Of a stretch of 17,686 bases of DNA, positions 14,908 through 17,686 are shown piece after piece (position 1 is the first letter of the stretch; every line of letters begins with the position of its first letter). The stretch spans positions 1 to 17,686 of the forward strand of contig JAJZUR010000014.1 of NCBI GenBank assembly GCA_021848375.1, in the 5' to 3' direction. Position numbers and translations under genes: made by a program. Under the pieces are notes generated by a model. The model made no database searches. It was not told the DNA's origin and was given only the letters and a program-made list of their open reading frames with translations. The DNA is from Pseudomonadota bacterium. Lineage in GTDB: Bacteria > Pseudomonadota > Gammaproteobacteria > UBA6186 > Azoamicaceae.

Positions 14908-16275
14908 CTATTTCTTCTCATCCTTTTTGTTATTCCAATTCGCAATGGTACGATGTTCTAAACGATTATGCACCAAATGATGTGCGGGGACATCTCGTGT
15001 CACCGTAGTGCCAGCGCCAATGGTAACGCCCTCACCAACCGTGAGCGGCGCAATCAATTGTGAATTTGAACCAATGAAAACCTTATCGCCAATAATGGTT
15101 TTATGTTTATTTTGCCCATCATAATTACATGTAATGGTACCCGCTCCAACATTCACACCTGCACCCAATGTCGTATCGCCAATATAACTTAAATGACTAA
15201 TTTTACTGCCTGTTCCAACGGTTGACGCTTTTATTTCCACAAAATTTCCAATGCGAGCTTCTTCTGCTAATTCAGTACCGGATCGAATGCGGGCGAAGGG
15301 TCCAATTCGGCAATTTTTACCGATAATCGCCCCTTCAATTACACAATTGGCTAAAATATCAACATCATCATGTACTATCGAATTTTTTAATACCACGTTT
15401 GGCCCAATGTTTACCCCGTTTCCGAGTGTTACTTGTCCCTCAAAAATTACATTAACATCAATGACCACATCTCTACCGACGCTTACATTTCCGCGCACAT
15501 CAAAACGCGCGGGATCATGCAACGTAACGCCTTGGCGCATCAATTGCTCTGCCTGAAGGCGTTGAAAAATACGCTCAACATTCGCTAATTGAATTTTGTC
15601 GTTAATCCCCAACGCTTCCCAATGATAACGTGGTGAAACGGTAGTTATCGGAACCCCGTCCGCACTGGCCATGGCAACAATATCCGTTAATAAATATTCT
15701 TTTTGAGTATTGTGTGCCGTTAGTTTTGGAAGCCATTTCGTTAAGTATTGTTGGGGAACCCTAAAGAAACCAGCATTCGTTTCAGTGATCTTTTTTTCAT
15801 CAATCGTTGCATCTTTTTCCTCTACAATACGCAGCACTTTGCCATTTTGATCTCGAATAATTCGGCCAAAACCAGCGGGCTCTACGAGCGATTCGGTGAT
15901 TAATCCAAGCGTATCTTTAGGGATTGCTAGCAAGCGTTGCAGCGTTTCCATCAAAATTAACGGCATATCGCCATAGAACAACAAAACATTTTCACTTAAA
16001 TTCAGTGCGGGCAATGCTTGTAAGGCTGCATGACCGGTTCCCTTCTGTTCTTTTTGTTCAATAAAAATAACATCAGGATAATCTGCCAAGGCATTTTTTA
16101 GTTGTTCGCCTTGATTTCCAACAATGACAATGATTTGTTGTGGATTTAACTGACTAATCGTCGAAATGATCCGCTCTATGATGGGTATACCCCCAATAGG
16201 ATGAAGAACCTTAGGCAAGGCAGACTGCATTCGGATCCCTTGACCCGCTGCCAATACCACGGTTGAAAAATTCAT
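14908..16275 (-). CDS. glmU: Bifunctional GlcN-1-P acetyltransferase / GlcNAc-1-P uridylyltransferase
   Basis: Makes UDP-GlcNAc, the precursor of peptidoglycan and lipid A. At 455 residues (E. coli 456). The N-terminal pyrophosphorylase domain (about 1-228) has VVLAAGQGIRMQS, PKVLH, GTGHAALQ, FYGDMPLI with the metal Asp, GFGRIIRD and ETNAGFF. The C-terminal left-handed beta-helix (about 250-455) is built of hexapeptide repeats (IGKNCRIGPFARI, VGAGTITCNYDG, IGAGTTV) and holds the acetyltransferase active site around NFVEIKAS and HLSYIGD. AAGAGG lies about 5 nt before the ATG. Together with the 3-nt gap to glmS, both central enzymes of the pathway are made from one transcript. Confidence 0.98.
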   Translation of the reverse strand: MNFSTVVLAAGQGIRMQSALPKVLHPIGGIPIIERIISTISQLNPQQIIVIVGNQGEQLKNALADYPDVIFIEQKEQKGTGHAALQALPALNLSENVLLFYGDMPLILMETLQRLLAIPKDTLGLITESLVEPAGFGRIIRDQNGKVLRIVEEKDATIDEKKITETNAGFFRVPQQYLTKWLPKLTAHNTQKEYLLTDIVAMASADGVPITTVSPRYHWEALGINDKIQLANVERIFQRLQAEQLMRQGVTLHDPARFDVRGNVSVGRDVVIDVNVIFEGQVTLGNGVNIGPNVVLKNSIVHDDVDILANCVIEGAIIGKNCRIGPFARIRSGTELAEEARIGNFVEIKASTVGTGSKISHLSYIGDTTLGAGVNVGAGTITCNYDGQNKHKTIIGDKVFIGSNSQLIAPLTVGEGVTIGAGTTVTRDVPAHHLVHNRLEHRTIANWNNKKDEKK

Positions 16276-16337
16276 ATAGCCTCTTTTAAAATAAAATATA
16301 TCCTTCCAACTAAAGATCCTATTGGATTGATTGTTGT

Positions 16338-16392
16338 ACCTCGGCTCATTTTACGAGGTCAGGCAACCTAATTCAAGGTTAAGGATTATCCT
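16338..16392 (-). other. Cluster of three short dyads between the edge ankyrin gene and glmU
   Basis: Read on the minus strand: AGGAT-a-ATCCT (16392-16382) directly after the ankyrin gene stop, then AACCT...AGGTT (16380-16365), then ACCTCG...CGAGGT (16359-16338). AGGT of the second dyad can alternatively pair with ACCT of the third. No U-run follows. They may end the upstream transcript, mark an RNA processing site or act in the glmUS leader. The glmU start lies 63 bp further on. Confidence 0.4.
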
Positions 16393-16393
16393 G

Positions 16394-17686
16394 TCACTTT
16401 TTGTCAACGCCATATTTTGGTGATGAGGGTTTTAATTCGTCATACAGTGTCAAAACGAGCTTAGTCGCCACATCAGGAGATAAAATCCTATTCAACTGTT
16501 CTGTTTTTAAAACGCATAGATTTTGAACCTTGTTTGGAAATGCAGTATTATAATTTCTGGATTTTTTGTCGTGAGGTAATTTATCAAATTCAGCTAATGT
16601 GATTCCTTTATGTGCTTGCAGTTCTCTTTTGATTTCTTCAGAACTTTTGGTTGTTGAAATCGCTAACACATGAAAATGTGAAGTAAGATCGGTTTTTTCC
16701 ATCATCCCATACATATGACCCTGTCCAATCACACACATTACATCTCCTGTTGAATTGTTCTTGGCACAATCAACCATGGTTTGATCTCTCTTGGCAACAA
16801 TTGCTTCAGAATCCAGCGCTTTGGACTTGGCACTTAAGCTAGTTTGATCCACATCAATGGGTATAATATTGACTTTATCTTGTTTCACTTGATTTAAAAA
16901 ACTGATACTCGCCACCCATGAATTTCCCCTAGTAAGGGCAGTACCATGTTTCATAAAATGATCAAGCATGGCTTCATCTTTCTCTTCTAATACTGATTGA
17001 ATGTTGTAGATGTTTGTAGCAACCTTATATGCCATCAATTCTATCACATAAGAATTTAAATTCTCATGGCCTTCCCCTATTAATAACATCAATCTTTTAC
17101 CAGATTTATCCGCCGCTTCTTTCGCCTGTTTGATTTCTTCAATAATAGAACGAAATACAGCTGTAAATTGTTCTTCAACCGGGTTTTTTTCAAACTCTTG
17201 TAACGTTGCTGTCGATAATAAATTAAAGATGTCTTTATGACGAACGAAATCTGTCATAAATCTTTCATACGCATATTGAACAGGCCAGCTGCCGATCGAA
17301 AAAGATTTTTTACTTGGATCCCCGGTAAATTTTTCTTCTTTGTCATCAATATCAATATGGCCTATACAAGGATCGGCCCCTTTTTCTAATAATAATTTTG
17401 CCAACAGGAGATCGTTTGTTCGAGCGGCTTCTTCCAACATGGTATTAGCCGTCATATCCTTTCGATAATTGGGCTCAGCGCCAATGGCAAGCAATTTTTG
17501 AATTTCTGTAAACTTCCCCGAATCTTTTGATACGGGTTCTGATACAAAAATGCTATCCTTTACAATCAATGCATATAGTCTTTCATTAACGATCTGTTGC
17601 AGATCTGGCTTTTGCTTTAAAATTTCTGCGGCTTCTTTTAAATTATCCTTTTTTAACGCTATTTCTAGTTCTAGTAAATCATGATT
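16394..17686 (-). CDS. Ankyrin-repeat protein with a two-GxxH (TraB/TIKI/EreA-like) domain, 5'-truncated by the window edge
   Basis: The frame stays open to the right edge, so the true start is outside; 430 residues are visible (numbered from the edge). A TTG at 17569 could be taken for a start, but the codons upstream continue the protein without a stop (NHDLLELEIALKKDNL...). Residues 59-106 form two ankyrin-type repeats (IQKLLAIGAEPN; LLLAKLLLEKGADP). A second domain spans about 198-350. It has LMLLIGEGHEN (GxxH at 204-207) followed by Glu216, then KRDQTMVD (Arg300) and VMCVIGQGHMYGM (GxxH at 321-324). Two GxxH motifs with an R-x3-M segment before the second fit the TraB/PrgY/TIKI/EreA/ChaN superfamily, whose studied members include proteases and esterases. 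No signal or membrane segment is seen. With the AnkH-like gene nearby, a secreted effector is plausible but unproven. Confidence 0.7.
   Translation of the reverse strand, partial: NHDLLELEIALKKDNLKEAAEILKQKPDLQQIVNERLYALIVKDSIFVSEPVSKDSGKFTEIQKLLAIGAEPNYRKDMTANTMLEEAARTNDLLLAKLLLEKGADPCIGHIDIDDKEEKFTGDPSKKSFSIGSWPVQYAYERFMTDFVRHKDIFNLLSTATLQEFEKNPVEEQFTAVFRSIIEEIKQAKEAADKSGKRLMLLIGEGHENLNSYVIELMAYKVATNIYNIQSVLEEKDEAMLDHFMKHGTALTRGNSWVASISFLNQVKQDKVNIIPIDVDQTSLSAKSKALDSEAIVAKRDQTMVDCAKNNSTGDVMCVIGQGHMYGMMEKTDLTSHFHVLAISTTKSSEEIKRELQAHKGITLAEFDKLPHDKKSRNYNTAFPNKVQNLCVLKTEQLNRILSPDVATKLVLTLYDELKPSSPKYGVDKK

Noticed and set aside
17567..17569. TTG as the start of the edge ankyrin gene
   Set aside because: The frame remains open with protein-like sequence to the window edge, so the gene is truncated rather than starting here.

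Overview
The window looks like chromosomal DNA of an AT-rich, host-associated gammaproteobacterium, most likely a member of Legionellales (Legionella/Coxiella/Aquicella relatives). Two things point there. The housekeeping proteins (UvrD, Kbl, Tdh, GlmS, GlmU) are very close to their gammaproteobacterial counterparts. The window also holds two ankyrin-repeat proteins of the secreted-effector kind; one resembles AnkH/LegA3, an effector reported as conserved across Legionella. I could not run any search, so the lineage is inferred from recalled family sequences.

Layout, left to right: (1) AT-rich DNA with a large dyad (1-301). (2) uvrD on the minus strand, divergent from a small glycine-zipper envelope protein. 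(3) A tight plus-strand operon of a PLP aminotransferase, a glycerate kinase and a D-2-hydroxyacid (hydroxypyruvate/glyoxylate) reductase. (4) A convergent minus-strand operon read from 8785 down to 6323: an unknown proline-tailed protein, an AnkH-like ankyrin/papain-like protein and a MAPEG membrane protein. (5) A gene-free stretch with a REP/BIME-type repeat and further dyads. (6) ogt, then on the minus strand an HU-like protein and an SRAP (YedK/HMCES) protein. (7) kbl-tdh on the plus strand, sharing a divergent promoter region with SRAP. (8) glmU-glmS on the minus strand. (9) At the right edge, a 5'-truncated ankyrin protein with a domain carrying two GxxH motifs, like the TraB/TIKI/EreA superfamily.

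How the genes may work together: kbl-tdh converts threonine to glycine and acetyl-CoA. The aminotransferase-kinase-reductase operon could take serine through hydroxypyruvate and D-glycerate to phosphoglycerate. Together they would suit a bacterium that lives on host amino acids. GlmU and GlmS make UDP-GlcNAc for the cell wall and lipopolysaccharide. UvrD, Ogt and SRAP handle DNA damage. The most interesting parts are the AnkH-like operon with its two unstudied partners and the ankyrin plus GxxH/GxxH protein at the right edge.
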